Shown: positions 35,102 through 64,000, counted from the stretch's first letter. The stretch is 64,000 nucleotides of DNA from Xiphias gladius (GCF_016859285.1 NC_053417.1:21560706-21624705); one strand, 5' to 3'. Notes: generated by a model not told the origin, from the letters alone. Numbers and translations are program-made.

Positions 35102-35303
35102 AACCATTCATCCCAACCTGCTTAAACCACTCGACAGCAGTCGGCGGAGGATGAAAATAATGATCTCTTAAGCTAAACTAATAGTCTTCCCTCTAAAAGA
35201 AATACTGCCTTTTTTTTTTTTTTTCTTAAATCCACCTTTCAATAATGCACTAATATATTATTTGCTCATAAAACTTGTATAAACGTATTATACAGACATT
35301 AAA
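35102..35303 (+). terminator. 3' UTR of the SCR gene with candidate poly(A) signal
   Basis: After TAA (35099-35101) the sequence is AT-rich and has ATTAAA at 35298-35303. An AATAAA on the opposite strand lies at 35337-35342, so the two convergent genes may end almost back to back. Confidence 0.45.
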
Positions 35304-36202
35304 ATTAGTTTGAAATGAAGCTGAAGTACAGAATGTTTATTTCAATAAGCGTTTTGAGCAGTAACAAGTACAAACTTGTTTCATTCACCTCTGTACATAG
35401 TTTTGTTTTTGTTTTTTTTGTTTGTTTGTTTGTTTTTTTTTAACAGTTGATAATGTTACTGTATGTGTATCATCTCTATAGCCTAAACGGTGAGTGAGCA
35501 TTTCATGAACAAACAAGCTACAAGAAAATAAGAACACCAATTCCATTCATTTAAAAAGACAATACAAAATCCAGACATTTCTTTACATGAGCAATAACAA
35601 TTCAAGTGCAAATATCATTATCAACTCTATGATACATCATAGCAAACTCTCGTTAAAAGGCAACAATTTAAAAAAAACCAAAACACAAAAAAAAACTTAT
35701 CAGGTTACAGGAAAGAAGCTGATTTTGGTAGTAGGGAGTTTTGGGGTAATGAGGGCATGTGGGCCGAGTGCACACACTGGGATGCTGCGTGATGGCGTCT
35801 ACATAAGATATAAATGTAAATAATCTGACTGAAGTAAGCATTTAAGTGAGATTTGTATAGAGGAATTTTTAACTGACATGAGTTCTTCATGGCTTGGCCC
35901 AACATTGCCCCCAAGTTTGACAATGTGGTCAAATTCCCTTTGTGTCACCTTGAAGCTCAGGTACTTAGAGCTGGTACATGATACGAGTTGTCCCCCTTAA
36001 TTTTTTTTTAATTTACACGAGTGGGGACAAAACATCCTCCAAAAATTATCCATTAGATATCTGAGAGTAGGAATCGACTCAAGTTAATTTCTTTAGAGGG
36101 CTGAATACGTGGGTTAAGGGGTGGGGACTATCATTGTCACTTGCCCACTGATCATGTAGTCATCTGCATTGATTTGACCGAAGTTGTGGTGATAAGGATT
36201 TT

Positions 36203-36607
36203 AAAGGAATAGCCCAGGCATTTTGGGAAATTCGCTTATTCACTTTCTTGCCAAGACTCCTTCCATCACTGTGAGGTCACTGCACCCAGTCAATAGTCAG
36301 GCAACCCCCCCGCCCAAAAAACCAAAACTTGCTTTTCACACTCTGGATTTTGTACCCTTTAAACAAGACTGAAGGTTTCTACTCAGTGCGCTTTAGAGCT
36401 GCTGATTGATAGGCAGATTGTGTTACCTTTGCACAGAGCCAGGCTAGCAGTTTACCTCTGTTTCCACTCTTTATGCTAAGCTAAGATAACTGACCACTGA
36501 CTATAGCAGTAGCTAGTGGTATCAATCTTTTCATTAAGTCCTGGCCAATAAAAAAAAAAAAAGAAAGCAAACAAGTGTTTTTCCAAAATGTCAAACTATT
36601 CCTTAAC
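36203..36607. repeat. MITE-like interspersed repeat, copy 3 with both ends
   Basis: The left end reads 'aaggaatagcccaggcattt'; the right end read on the minus strand is 'aaggaatagtttgacatttt'. This gives terminal inverted repeats over about 400 bp. The middle has 'tatgctaagctaagataact' and a 'gccaggctagcag' block, as in copies at 16866 and 21000. The two complementary ends indicate a non-autonomous DNA transposon rather than a SINE. Confidence 0.7.
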
Positions 36608-37382
36608 TATTTGGCAGACCCTAACATGAAGCAAAATTTACTAAACCTAACTTATTTTACCCTGTTTTTGGTAGCTGTTTTGGAATTTTTTTTTTTTTTT
36701 TTGCACACCAAATACCAGTTTTAAATCACATTTAACAGACTAATTTTTATTTTTATTTTTTTTATATTTCTGTAGTTAAGGGAGTGACATCTTCTGCCCA
36801 TAGTGACTGGTGAGACCCACTGCAGCCCAAAACAGTTATCACAACAGGGCGTAACCAAAATTAAGGTGTGTCATTTTCATTCATTGCACTTTGTACTAAG
36901 AAAGATGGTGGGTTCTAAATCTAGTGCACAAAACGACTTGACCTGCCCTTTTTGGGCAGTCTTTGGAACAGCTGTCTTCATTGGGACAGAACAAAATGTG
37001 AGTGGGGTGTTTGGACAGGGTACCAGGTGTCTTTGGATCTGAGACGGGTGGAGCAGAAAGTGTGGGGGGTTTTTTTTTGTTTTTTTTTTTGTTTTTTGGG
37101 GATCCTGTGTAAACAAATTAGGATTAAAGAATTCAACCTTCGTCTAATTTATTTTCATTATTTACAAGATTGAAATAAACACGATAAAACTGGTAGTCCA
37201 CAGACAGGCAATGTGAGATTATCTACTTACTGTGTGTAAGAACTGAAGTATTTCAGATTCTGAGCTTTCTTTTGTTTTAAACCTATAGATTATTAGTGTG
37301 TAGAGTACATCAGAAAGACAATGAGATTGAAAAATTAAAGTGACCTTTTAAAAGAAGCAGCAAACATAATGTCCCTCAAAGA

Positions 37383-37401
37383 CTCTCTCTCTCTCTCTCT
37401 C
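37383..37401. repeat. (CT)n microsatellite
   Basis: About nine CT units lie in the region between the SCR gene and the scube1 stop codon. A shorter CT run is at about 45626-45640. Confidence 0.85.
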
Positions 37402-38233
37402 ACTGAGACATGTTCCATTAGACATCACATTATCTCATTTCTGTGGCTCTCATAATTATTAGTTTGTTATTCATCTCCCAAATGTTCACTGTGTTCCTGG
37501 AATGATAAAGCACCTTTATGTATTTGCTTTAAGTTGGCTTGAAAAAGAGTAACAAAGTTTTCTCAAGGTTGGAAAACGCCGGTACAGTCTAGACAGACGG
37601 AACAAAACATAGATTAACTGTTTTAACAGTAAAACTCTTGGAAATTGCTCTAAGAGCGCAAATATAGCAAGGCTTTAAATGACCTAGAATGAAGCTGCGA
37701 CATGAATTTAACAGCTGCTCCTCCTCGAGGACAGCACAGAGACACTGAAGATGGCACCAGGGTTACACAACACTTGCACAACACTTAGTCATACATAATG
37801 GTAGGAGTTGGAGCTGGGACCCAGACCGCTTATTGAAGCAAATACAATAACAAGCTCTATCAAGCTCAAACCGCACACACAAAATGTAATTCCTGTCTGA
37901 AATAGGTGTTTCTATTGTTGTTTTTTGTGGTTTCATTGCACAACAAAATAGAAACCAAACCCTGTCACATACTGTACATACCCACTAAATGTTTGAGCTC
38001 GAGACTGCAGACCTGTGCTGAATGAAAACTGACAAAAAAAAACCTTAAACACAAACAATGTTCAGTATTTTTCAGGTCTGCATTGTGTTTATTGTCAAAG
38101 CCTATGGAAAATAAGAGAGGGTAAACATGGTAGTATGATTTGTGTTTTTAAGCCCTGTGGGATTTGCGGGATGGGGGGAGGAGGGTGGGGTCGCGATCTG
38201 GTGCTTTAGGAGTGTCAGGAGCTGTGTGACCTT

Positions 38234-54423
<16,190 letters not shown>

Positions 54424-57400
54424 CTGCAGGGAAACAAGCACTCACAGTCAGACAAACCCCCAGAAAAATATGCAGGAGATGCTGTCTTGACCTACTTATT
54501 TCTCCCCATCGAAACAGCATACATGCATACTTGTATAATAGTAAAAATCAGAGGACACGCTATTATGGGTGTTCAGTGGTAGAGAGGAACGGAGAGAAAA
54601 TAAAGACAGAGAACAGAGTAATAAATTCAGCAGCTGAAGGAGATTAACAGTGAGGGAATTGGAGAGATGTTTGTGAATAATGAAACGAGACAGTCATTAG
54701 GAAATATTATAACATAGCCAAATATAGTGTTTTACATGTTCTCTCTGTGTGTCTGTGTGTGTAAAAGTATATAAGTGTGTGCATGTTTGCTTCTTCTTTG
54801 GTCAAGGTGAATTACAACCTCAAATTCCCTAGTTTGTAGGACATCTGTCTCCCCTTTATCACGAGGGGACAGGGTTGACATCCAGACAGATGCAGACTAA
54901 ACCACCACTTTTTCCTGGTTTTGACAAAACCTTCCAGGCATTTTGGGGATAAAAAAGCAATTTCAGTTACCTGACCCCTGTGTTGGCTAGACTGATTTGA
55001 AAAAAAGGGAGGTAGTCAGTCAAGATAGGATAGCTGAGGTCTCTTGCCTAGACAGTGACAAATTTCACTGATAGTTTCATTTAAAGCAACAGTACAGGAG
55101 AAATTCGTTCTCAAATAAGAGAGACCAGTGACTGCCTTAATAGTTTTGACAGATTTATAGAAAACCTTACACAGTTCATAACAAAAAAAAAAAAAAAACA
55201 AATTTAAAAAACTCTTTGTGACCTGGAGCAATCACTTTTACTTGCTGTAAGGCAACTGGTCAACCGCACAGCTCATCACTTCTCTCTAATGGGCTGTAAG
55301 ATGCTGGCTGGCAGCTTGTCTAAAACGGAGCCAGCACAGCTGGGTTAGGCGAAGAATTCACGCTGGTAAGGAGATAGCAGCTCACACGTGGCACTAAAGG
55401 GGCAATGCAGCTGCACTGGTTTTTTTTATAGAGAGCGAGGATCCCTTTGGGGAAACACCTAATCCTCTTCACTTAAATCTAAAACGGCCCTGCCTGCAGC
55501 AGCCATAATGAAATTGTCTAAAGCTCTTTCTCTCAAATAAAAAACCCAACTGTAAACTGGAATTATGTAACAAAGCAAACAGATGCTTACGGTGATGTAA
55601 TATTACATTTTATAGCCATTTCATAGTCAACAGCTCAAAACATTTCAGTGGATGTTGTTGCTAAAGGGTGAACATGATGCATCAATATGCTGGAACAAAT
55701 TTCGAGTAAATATTAACACACGGGGTTAAAAAATAAATAACTCAGTCAACATTTTAAACACTGCTATAAAAGGTCATCTTAGGTTAGATGACAATTAACA
55801 GTATCTGGGAACTCCCTTTACACCCTACTATACATGTGCAAAGATCTTGGTTGGTTTAAACTCCTGGCAACTTGGCCTCCTTTGTCGATAAAGCTTTTCT
55901 GTGTTTATTATATGTTGTCATGATTTGTGAGACAGTTTCCATGGATAATTTAATATTTTTTTCATTTTTTCCCCTTTGCTGATAGTCCTTCAGTTTACAA
56001 TGATTATTCTTTTTAAAAGTCAGCCTCTAATTAAATGTTTTCAGCCTCATATGACGCTCTAGCAGTGTTTTGTCATTGTGTTTAAAGGGAGAGCACGCAA
56101 CTTTTGAATGAAAGAAATAGAACAATCTTTCTAATACCAATTCAAAATTGAATCTATAATCAATAAAACACATCCTCCCAAGATTTAGTACACTCGAGAT
56201 GGATCAATCTGCTTACAGAAGAGTACTGGGCAGAGGGGGCCCTCCCAGTTAAAACCTCAGTCGCAACCCAGACTCGAGACTATGGCACTGTGGGTTCACA
56301 TAATTGCAAAGTGTGAGCAGAGACAGTTGGCAGACGAGACGATAAGACAGTGTCAAGACATGCCTCCAAAACGCTTAGTCAGGCAGCCATCTCACCAAAC
56401 TGTAATGATCATGTATTAAGAGAGCAAAGAAATATTTCTGACATTATGGTTTTGTGAAGACAGGAGAGAGAGACACACTCTGGTATGTGTGTGGGTTTAT
56501 GTGTTTTGGATGCACACCAGCCACATCTACAGTGCACCAGGTTGGGATCTGCAATTACAGTAACATTGGGCAGACTTTTGTAAATATTCTCCCGCGTGAT
56601 GTGTAGGGTGTTTGGTCTAATGCTGAGCCTCTACAGTATATGTTTCATGCGGAGAGGTTCAGACAGTGTAATTCATCTTTTAGCAGAAGCCACAGGATTT
56701 ATAGCTGCACCACCTTTTGACTTGCTTCAGAACTGTTGACAAGCAACCTCAGGGCAACCTGTCATCAGCCATTCATGACGAACGCAAATAAAATACGTGG
56801 ACGGGTGAGTAGACAGGATTCACAAAAAGATACGACAACATTTCCCTGAGTGTTGATCAATGGGAATGATCTGCCTTATTGAAAAGGATTTTTCTTTTTT
56901 TTCTTAAGAGAAAATATTGGGTTTCCTTGACCAAACAGCAAACATGCAACTTGAGTGAAGTTACTCAGAAGGTGCAGGGGTTAACAGACAAAAACCTGAC
57001 AAGATCCCTGAGGTGAATGCTCTCTCAATAACATACACCACACAATAAGAAAATAAAACCATAAAATAGAGTCTGCTGATGTTCTCTGGAGTTACGATTG
57101 TGAAAGTAAACCTCAACACTAGCAGGGTGCAAGATATGTCTCTTGCTCTTGCTCTGAGGGAAAAAAAACAAAACAGAAACTAGGACACAAAATCCTGAAA
57201 TAGGTCAGACTGTTATATTGTAGCATGTAGGGAACTCAGTGTTCATGTACATACAGTAGTAACAACTAGTTACTTAAAACACTATTGTTTCACTTCTTAC
57301 CTTCAACAGGCTACTCCTCTGAGAACAAGCCTCCTCCCTCAGTTGCTTACATGGTATAATTAAATCGTAAATCTCTTTGATGTATCAAGGTTTGATACAT

Positions 57401-57994
57401 CCTCACAGATTCACGAGTTTATTTTTCCTGGCATCTTTGCCATAGCTATTAAAACGCAGCTCATCCTGAAAATTAGGCTGGGTTGCATTAGTGATACTAT
57501 CCAAATGCAAAGTTTCAATACGTTTTTTTCCCCCCACATGTGCTCCATTGTTCGTTTTACTTCAAATGTAGTGAAACAAATTACTTGTGGGCAACAAAGC
57601 AGCAAAAGGAACTGGACTGGAATGACATTGATTTGTTCCCTGTAATTGATTATTTTCACCACTTTAGGGCACAAGATTACATGTGTATAAAAGAACAAGT
57701 TAAGAGGGATTCTGTGTTTTCTCTTTTGTATGAAGTAGTGCTGAATCATGGACACAATATTGGCTCCCTCACCAAAGCTAATAGGCCATGATGATGGAGT
57801 TTAGGAACACTGTGGCCGAGTGTTTGAAACAGTGCATACTTAATTTCGCTCATCTGACTTGCATCAAAACACAAATAAAACCAAAGTCTTTGGTCTGACT
57901 CTTAGAAGCCATCACAGTTAAATTGATGCCGTTATGGAGTTCTGACAAAGGCTACTTGCACTTACGCTTATACATCATTATTAGTTGATCGGTC

Positions 57995-58830
57995 AAACTG
58001 CAGTGGTGAAAAAGGAGTCAGTATCTTTGCTTAAGTAAAAATACAAGAGGATTCATGTTAAAATTTTTCATTACGATTAAAAGTCCTGCATTAAAAACTC
58101 TACTCATATACAGAAGTATTATCATCAGCCTAACTTACTCAAAGTATGAAAAGTAAAAGTCCTCGTTCTTCATAAAAATAGCCCCTGTAACTGATATATT
58201 ATTATATATGATAGTACTAGACTGGTAATACTGGTGCATCAGTGTGTAAGCAGCATTTTGCTTTTATAGTGTCGAGAGGTTCCCACCCTGGGGGTCGGAC
58301 CCCTCCAAAAGGTCACAAGATAAATCTGACGGGTCTTGAGATGATTAATGGGGGAAGGTCAAAAACCACAAATCTATACTTATTTTTTTGGACTTGTCTC
58401 TGGTCGTTAGCTTTTTGTGAAATAATGAATCATTTTACTTCTTTGAGCCTCAAACAGTTATTTAAATGAAACCATCTGAGAAGTTTAGAGGGGAAATGTC
58501 TCTTTGGTGGAGCAGCTAACAACTCAAGACATCTGGGACCGAAACTACACACTGCTGTATTGTAAGGCGTCACACACCAAAAAGGTTGGGAACCATTGGT
58601 TTAATCATTAATAACGTTTTTTGTTTTATACATTTATCAGCGAGTTTTTTTAAGTAAAATCTTAACCTGTAAAGTAACTCCAGCTATACATTGTGGGGTA
58701 TTTGTCCCTGCACTGGAGTGAAGTAGAAGTATAAAGCTGTATAAAATGTTAATACTCAAGTGCAAGTACCTCAAAATTGTACTAAAGTACAACATTTGAG
58801 TAAATGTACTTAGTTCTACAAATGTCAAAC
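57995..58830. repeat. Interspersed repeat of the 'tacttaagtaaaagta' type, copy 2, interrupted
   Basis: The left part (57995-58265) has 'tttgcttaagtaaaaataca' and 'aaagtatgaaaagtaaaagt'. The right part (58603-58830) has 'caagtgcaagtacctcaaaa' and 'gagtaaatgtacttagttct'. Together they match the family at 32330-32810 in reverse orientation. About 330 bp of unrelated repeat separates the two parts. Confidence 0.65.
58272..58602. mobile_element. Nested short DNA element (hAT-like MITE)
   Basis: The left end has GAGGTTCCCACCCTGGGGGT and the right end has AAAGGTTGGGAACCATTGG, so GGTTCCCA/TGGGAACC form inverted termini. Internal sequence 'cggacccctccaaaaggtca' is typical of a widespread fish non-autonomous hAT-type repeat. 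It is inserted inside the older repeat at 57995-58830. The exact ends and target duplication were not resolved. Confidence 0.6.
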
Positions 58831-61800
58831 TGACTGCAAGAAGGGAGATGACTGACTGGTCAAATCTTGAGAATATTAGATACATTGCTGTCTCTTTATA
58901 TAATGTTCATAATGCCGGTCAGAGGCTCCCCGTTTGCAGCTGTGTTTTGAAAAGGTGCAGTGTGACACGGACAGGAGGTTGTTATTGAGAGGGCATTCAC
59001 AGAAGGAAGAGGAAGGTTTGGGGAGTGAGGGGGGAGTAAGATGTCAAGGGTCAGAAGGATGATGCCCCTGTGGGGAGGGGAAAGGCCTGATCAGTGTCTG
59101 CTAGGTTAGCTTCCTCTACTCCCCACACCCACAGACCCCAGAGAGAGGAGTCAGAGGAACACATATTTACCATTGGGGAACAGCTGTGGGGCTGCCTGGG
59201 ACTGGACACTCCTCTCCCCTGCATGCACGCGCACACCCACACACACGCACACATTGTAAAAACACCACTTTAGTTCTCCATACACTTGAATCACGCAGCA
59301 TACGAGTGCTATGTAAATCATGGGCATGTGACAAGAACTAATCTCATGTGGTATACTGTATATCCACCTTGCTCCTACCCATGATATCCTGCATGAATTA
59401 TGGACAAGACCTCTGGTTATTCCTTTCACTGAAGCAGCGCCTGTGAGCGTTATTGGTATGCTAAAGGTGTCTCTTGTTAGAGATTTTAGGGCAGGAAATT
59501 ATGTGGGAACACAGCCTGTCACATCTTTAATGGAGTAATGTGATCATACCTCTGCCCTTCTACCACTGAGGGCTGGAAGGACAACCTGAAGAAGTGGCCC
59601 TTTGATAATATACAGTGGCATATTTAGCTACTTTGTGATTCTGGTGCTACAGATGGTGAATTAATAAACAATCTGAAATGCTCTGAGGACTCCCCTATTA
59701 ATAAGGCCGGGCAAATTTTATTGAATTCATTTTTTTGCATTTTAAAAGCAGTGATAGCAGACAAGTTGGTTGTTTTGGATTTGTCTTCTTTTAGTAGATG
59801 ATGGCAACCACATACCAATACTGACTGAAAAAATACGTTTTTCATTTTCAGTTTAAGTTTGATTCCCTGCTGCTTAAGCCACACATTTAGTTTAGCTTCA
59901 CTGTTGGTGCAGCCACAAAAACCGCAACGTGTCCCTGAAGTCCCTAAAATTTTAACTAACGCTAAGCTAACTTAGTTTGTTACTGCTATCCTATGCCACT
60001 TGTTCCCATTTATTGTGTTACAGGTTAAGTTCCACCATCATTTATTTCCCCAAAAGCCCCTAGAAAAAAAGGCAAACACCTGTGGCACACCCCTCGCTCG
60101 CAGACACAGGTTCAGTGACAAGAATGGCTGGAAGTTGAGCCCTTCATCATGAGGCTAAGAATAAGGTGGATAGCATCAATGTGAGGCGATCATCTCTCCT
60201 GAATTAAACACATCATTAAGGTCCATTTATGCCCAGAGGAGGTGATAATGACATGAGAGAATGACATTATGTTGTTGCAAAAGAAAAGACAGCCTCTCAC
60301 TGGGAACAACTGAGCAAACAGCAGTGTTTATTTTCCAAATGCTAACAACAAACTGATGATGACAGATCCTCCTCTAAAATGAAAAGGGTGACATTTCAAG
60401 GCAAAAGAGTTACCTCTCAACATGCAGTCATGCAAATAAATATTCCACACGGCGCAGACAAAGTGCGGTGCTGTTGTTTGTATGGGAGGTGAGGCTTTCT
60501 CTAGTTAGTATGAGCACTGCGAGCCTTGACAGACAGAGTGAGTGGTGGTTAGTGCTGCAAGCTGAAAGACAGGGACAACAAGGTTCATGTCTGCGCTTTA
60601 TGATATCTTTTATGGTCAGATCATTTCAGAATTAATGCTGTTAGGCTGTTGTGTCAAGTCTCTAAACACTGTCGCTGGCCCAGCCGTATAATTTATGTGT
60701 CGCTAAAAACTATTTCAGAAAACAACAGTGTCTTTTATTTTTACCTGCTGTATAATTTAGATCAAATTGTGACTTTCAATTGACTGGTTTTTAATTCAAC
60801 AAATTCTACAAACCAGATTTTCCAAGTGGATCCACTGAATGTATATCTAGCTTTACCTTTTCACTCAACTACAGGCACACATTTTATATTTTATTTTATA
60901 TGTAGACCATACACAGTACATTCACCCATTATATAGCTGGGGTGACGAACTGGGAGTTAAGACACACTGACAAAATTCTAGGGTCTTTAATATTGCAGTA
61001 AGAACCTTCCTGCACAATTTCAGTTATTTTTCGAACAAACATTATTTAAAATAAAAATCACTTTCAACACACGTACTCTCTGAAATGGTCATTCTGACGT
61101 CGGCAGGCCAGAGCTCTTTTTGGGGTGCCAGATGAAGTTGCTCAACTCTGACAACGACAGGTCAACGCCACAAAGCATGCACAGTTTGCATCGACTACCA
61201 TGTTTCAACCAACATGTCCCAGTCCCAACATGCAGCATCCAGAAACAACGATTCACAGCAGTTAGTGGACAGAGAGAACTGTGAGATAACTGTGAATACA
61301 CTAACGTGAATGCACAGACCACCCGAAATGAGAGCAGTGTGTTTATGTTATGGGCATATGCATGTAGACTACATGTTGTTTACATGCATGTGATGCATGC
61401 ATGCGGGATACGTATTGTATGGTTGTGTGGTTGTTTGTGTAGCTTTCTGTTTGTATTATAAAATGCGTCTCTTGCGCTCTTTCTGTGCGTGTGTGTGTGT
61501 ATGTGTGACTAGCATTGTGTGGCCAACTCTTCAGATGATTGAACTCCTGAGCATGTCTGCATCTGCCTGCTATTTGTGAATGTTTATGATTTGCTATGCT
61601 AACAGCATGAATGCTTCCACATGAGGGCTGCTCCTTCCTGATAACTTACTTGATACGCAGACATTATATGTAAAAATGTGCCTGATTTTTTTAGGGACTG
61701 TTTCAGTCAAAAATCTGACAAAAATCTAAAGTTTGAGTAGCGGATTGAACAAATATCTCTAAGTGTGTGTGTGTTTGCATGTGTATGTTTGAGAGCGAAC

Positions 61801-62655
61801 AGTCTGTGTGTGCCATCAATACAAGCCTTCCTGACATTAAAATTCTCACCTACAGTTTGCACAGTATCAACAGAGGTGAGATAGGAGTGATAAAGAAGCA
61901 ACACTTCCAACCAGAGACAGCATATGGTGTATTATCACAAAATGCATGGCCAAGCCTGGGTGAGGAAAGACAGCGCTTAATGGATGAAAATGTTGCAGAA
62001 TACATATGAAACACCCCACAGGATGAATTGAGCAGTGACGCTGCAGCATACTGAAAGAGCCCACCAGACTAGCAACAAAGCCACTGACGAGGCAAAAGCT
62101 GTTTGCGAATTATGTGCCATGTTCCTTTTGAAAGAGGTATGCAGAGACTCAATGAATCCTCCATTTTTCTAAACCATTAGTGAGGCTAAACAGGAGGGTA
62201 TTTTCACTTTGTGTGGTTGCTATGGATACCCTATACACTATACTATACAACAGTACTATTTCCAAACGCGGTTGCTGAGGGGTAATTATCAGTACGTGCT
62301 ATGCAGACAGCGCGTAAAAATACAAGAACCCACGCAAGCCATTTCCTCCTGTTTGTGACATTTAAGACAATCTGAAACTTAATTCAGGATCAGAATATGA
62401 CCTCTTGGCTCCAAGAGGGACCATTTGTTTTAAGACGTAGAATTAAAAAAAAATTAAATTTCTTTCTTCAAAGTAGAGGGACAGCTATTGCATTTTGTAA
62501 CAAGTCACATCTATCAAAAAGCAATAATTTTTTGCCACAGTGTCACAGGGTTAAGGTTATTATATTAAAACCTGGCACACCAACCCTAAATATCTGTGTA
62601 AATCTATGCAGAATAAAACAACAACAGTTTCAGGAGACAATGCTTTTGAACCTTT

Positions 62656-62674
62656 TTTTTTTTTTTTTTTTAAA
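62656..62674. repeat. Poly(T) tract
   Basis: A T-run of about 18 bases, followed by AAATAG, lies in the long scube1 intron. No retroposon body was recognised next to it. Confidence 0.8.
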
Positions 62675-64000
62675 TAGTGGAAACTCCTCAGAGTTAAAGT
62701 CCTAGTGCATGGTAGTGGTGCCTTACTGAAGGTCTTCTAATGTTTCTTGTCACTCATTCTCCCATCAGTAATTCATTTGGCAGACTGTTTGTTAATAAAA
62801 CCTAAATAAAATGAACAGAGTGTCTGGGAGATGGAGCACCCCCGTGTCGACCACAGAGCAGCCCTCCCTCCACCTCTGTAACCCCAGACTCTGTGGGGGA
62901 AATCAGAGATTTTAACTGGCTGACTGCTTCCTAATCTGGCACACCAAATGTACATTTGCTCTGCCTTGAGTATAAGACAGGCTAAGACATATAATTTGGT
63001 TGCGGTGCACTTTGTGAATGACAGGTTGGCTGACCAGACCTTGACATAGGTCTGGCTCTCATCAGAGCTGTGGTAAAAAGGGGGATCCAGAAACATTGAG
63101 CTAATCAGCCGCTACCCAAAACCAAACTCTCAAAGTTAACAGCCACTGAAAACCAAACAACCACCTCACCAGTCTGCTCAGCAGGCGTAGCTTCTAATTC
63201 TATTACTGGGTTTGTCTTCCTGACAATGAAAATATGTCTTACCCAACTCACTGAAGCTCGCATTACAAACCCATCTTACTAACACTGCAAAGTACTGGCT
63301 AAATTGGTTTAAATGGGTTTGCACTGTAAACAGAATCTATTAATGAGACTTTGGTTAAAAAGGCGGATAAAATAAAGGCCTGTCTATGCAATTCTGCATG
63401 GCTAAACGCAATCCGTACATGTTTATCCAGACCTGTGCTTTGACTCCTCTGCGCCTGCAGGTACCATCCGATGGAAAACTGCCCTTCAGAGCGGTTCAAT
63501 ATGCCCGCGTAGCTGAATGATTTTTACTCAACTTAAGTCAACTGAGGCAAACACTGATATATGCCACTGGAAGGTTAGGTCAGGTGTGTGAGTTAATCCC
63601 CAATGGGAAGCAATGGAGGAATTGACCCAAGGGCTAATATAAGGTCTGTGTCTGACTGCATGGCTGAGAAACAGAGGAAAAGGGACAGCTCTTGCACAGT
63701 GTCCAGTGAAGGAGAGGAGGAGGAGGAAGAAAAGCCAAAGCAGATGCAGGGACTGAGAGGTTACAGGAGCAGCAGCAGAGGGGGAAGCACAGCGGGTGGT
63801 AGCCTTTTGTCCTTGTATGTCACAGATTAAGAGAAAAGGCTCAGGCGCAGAGCTACTGTAACAAGGCCTGTATTTCAACTTGCATTTTATCACCATAAAC
63901 CTCATTTCAGATGTTAAATAAACTTGCTGTTGAAAATCGGTCGCTGAGGTAATCATTTGTGGTTCTACATTTTCTCATTCAAAAGCCATTTTGTTTCTTG

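Larger units (their letters stand above)
35304..38233 (-). other. scube1: Scube1 3' UTR / convergent intergenic region
   Basis: On the minus strand AATAAA occurs at 38088-38093, about 140 bases after the scube1 stop, and again at 35337-35342. A short 3' UTR or a 2.9 kb one are both possible. The stretch contains a GTTTT/GTTTG-rich run (35402-35440), a MITE copy (36203-36607), T-runs near 36688 and 37070-37095, and a CT microsatellite (37383-37401). No coding signal was seen. Confidence 0.5.
54424..64000 (-). other. Scube1 long upstream intron (to window edge)
   Basis: No further EGF exon, which would appear as a DIDEC/DVDEC-type acceptor module on the minus strand, was found in this 9.6 kb. 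The signal peptide and first EGF modules therefore lie beyond 64000. It contains the nested repeats at 57995-58830, an A/T-run at 62656-62674, a purine-rich GGAGGA tract near 63713, and one possible mini-exon at 59171-59218. Confidence 0.6.

Overview
The window is vertebrate genomic DNA from a ray-finned fish, probably a percomorph teleost. Genes are split into short exons by compact introns with GT-AG borders. Intergenic DNA and introns carry CA/GT microsatellites, a decayed Tc1-like transposon, a LINE fragment and several repeat families that I recognise as common in percomorph genomes. No prokaryotic, viral or CRISPR features were seen.

There are four genes. (1) About 195-10165, plus strand: the last six coding exons and long 3' UTR of a DLGAP/SAPAP postsynaptic scaffold gene, best matched to dlgap4. 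Its 5' part lies off the left edge. (2) About 11.6-24.5 kb, plus strand: a complete 6-phosphofructo-2-kinase/fructose-2,6-bisphosphatase gene. It has 15 coding exons and 532 codons, and a C-terminal RRNSFTPLSS phosphorylation segment that identifies pfkfb2. (3) 29.67-35.3 kb, plus strand: a complete secreted protein with a signal peptide and seven complement control (SCR/sushi) modules. (4) About 35.3-54.4 kb, minus strand: the C-terminal 749 residues of scube1, with four EGF modules, a cysteine-containing spacer, three ephrin-receptor-like Cys-rich repeats, a CUB domain and the C-terminal tail. Its first exons lie beyond the right edge, and the last 9.6 kb appears to be one long intron.

In human 1q32, PFKFB2 lies next to the complement regulator (RCA) cluster, beginning with C4BPB and C4BPA. 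Here an SCR-only secreted gene sits directly downstream of pfkfb2 in the same orientation, with nothing but transposon debris between them. This looks like a remnant or minimal fish RCA locus. The SCR gene and scube1 converge, and candidate poly(A) signals on opposite strands lie about 35 bp apart.

Coding annotation rests on exon-by-exon reading with phase-consistent splice sites. Gene identities come from recognised protein families. UTR ends, promoters and repeat boundaries are inferred and less certain. I did not find a clearly novel biological system. The best leads are the pfkfb2-RCA linkage, unusual splice sites in the SCR gene, a changed residue beside the pfkfb2 phosphatase signature, two overlapping mini-uORFs, and a possible in-frame mini-exon in scube1.
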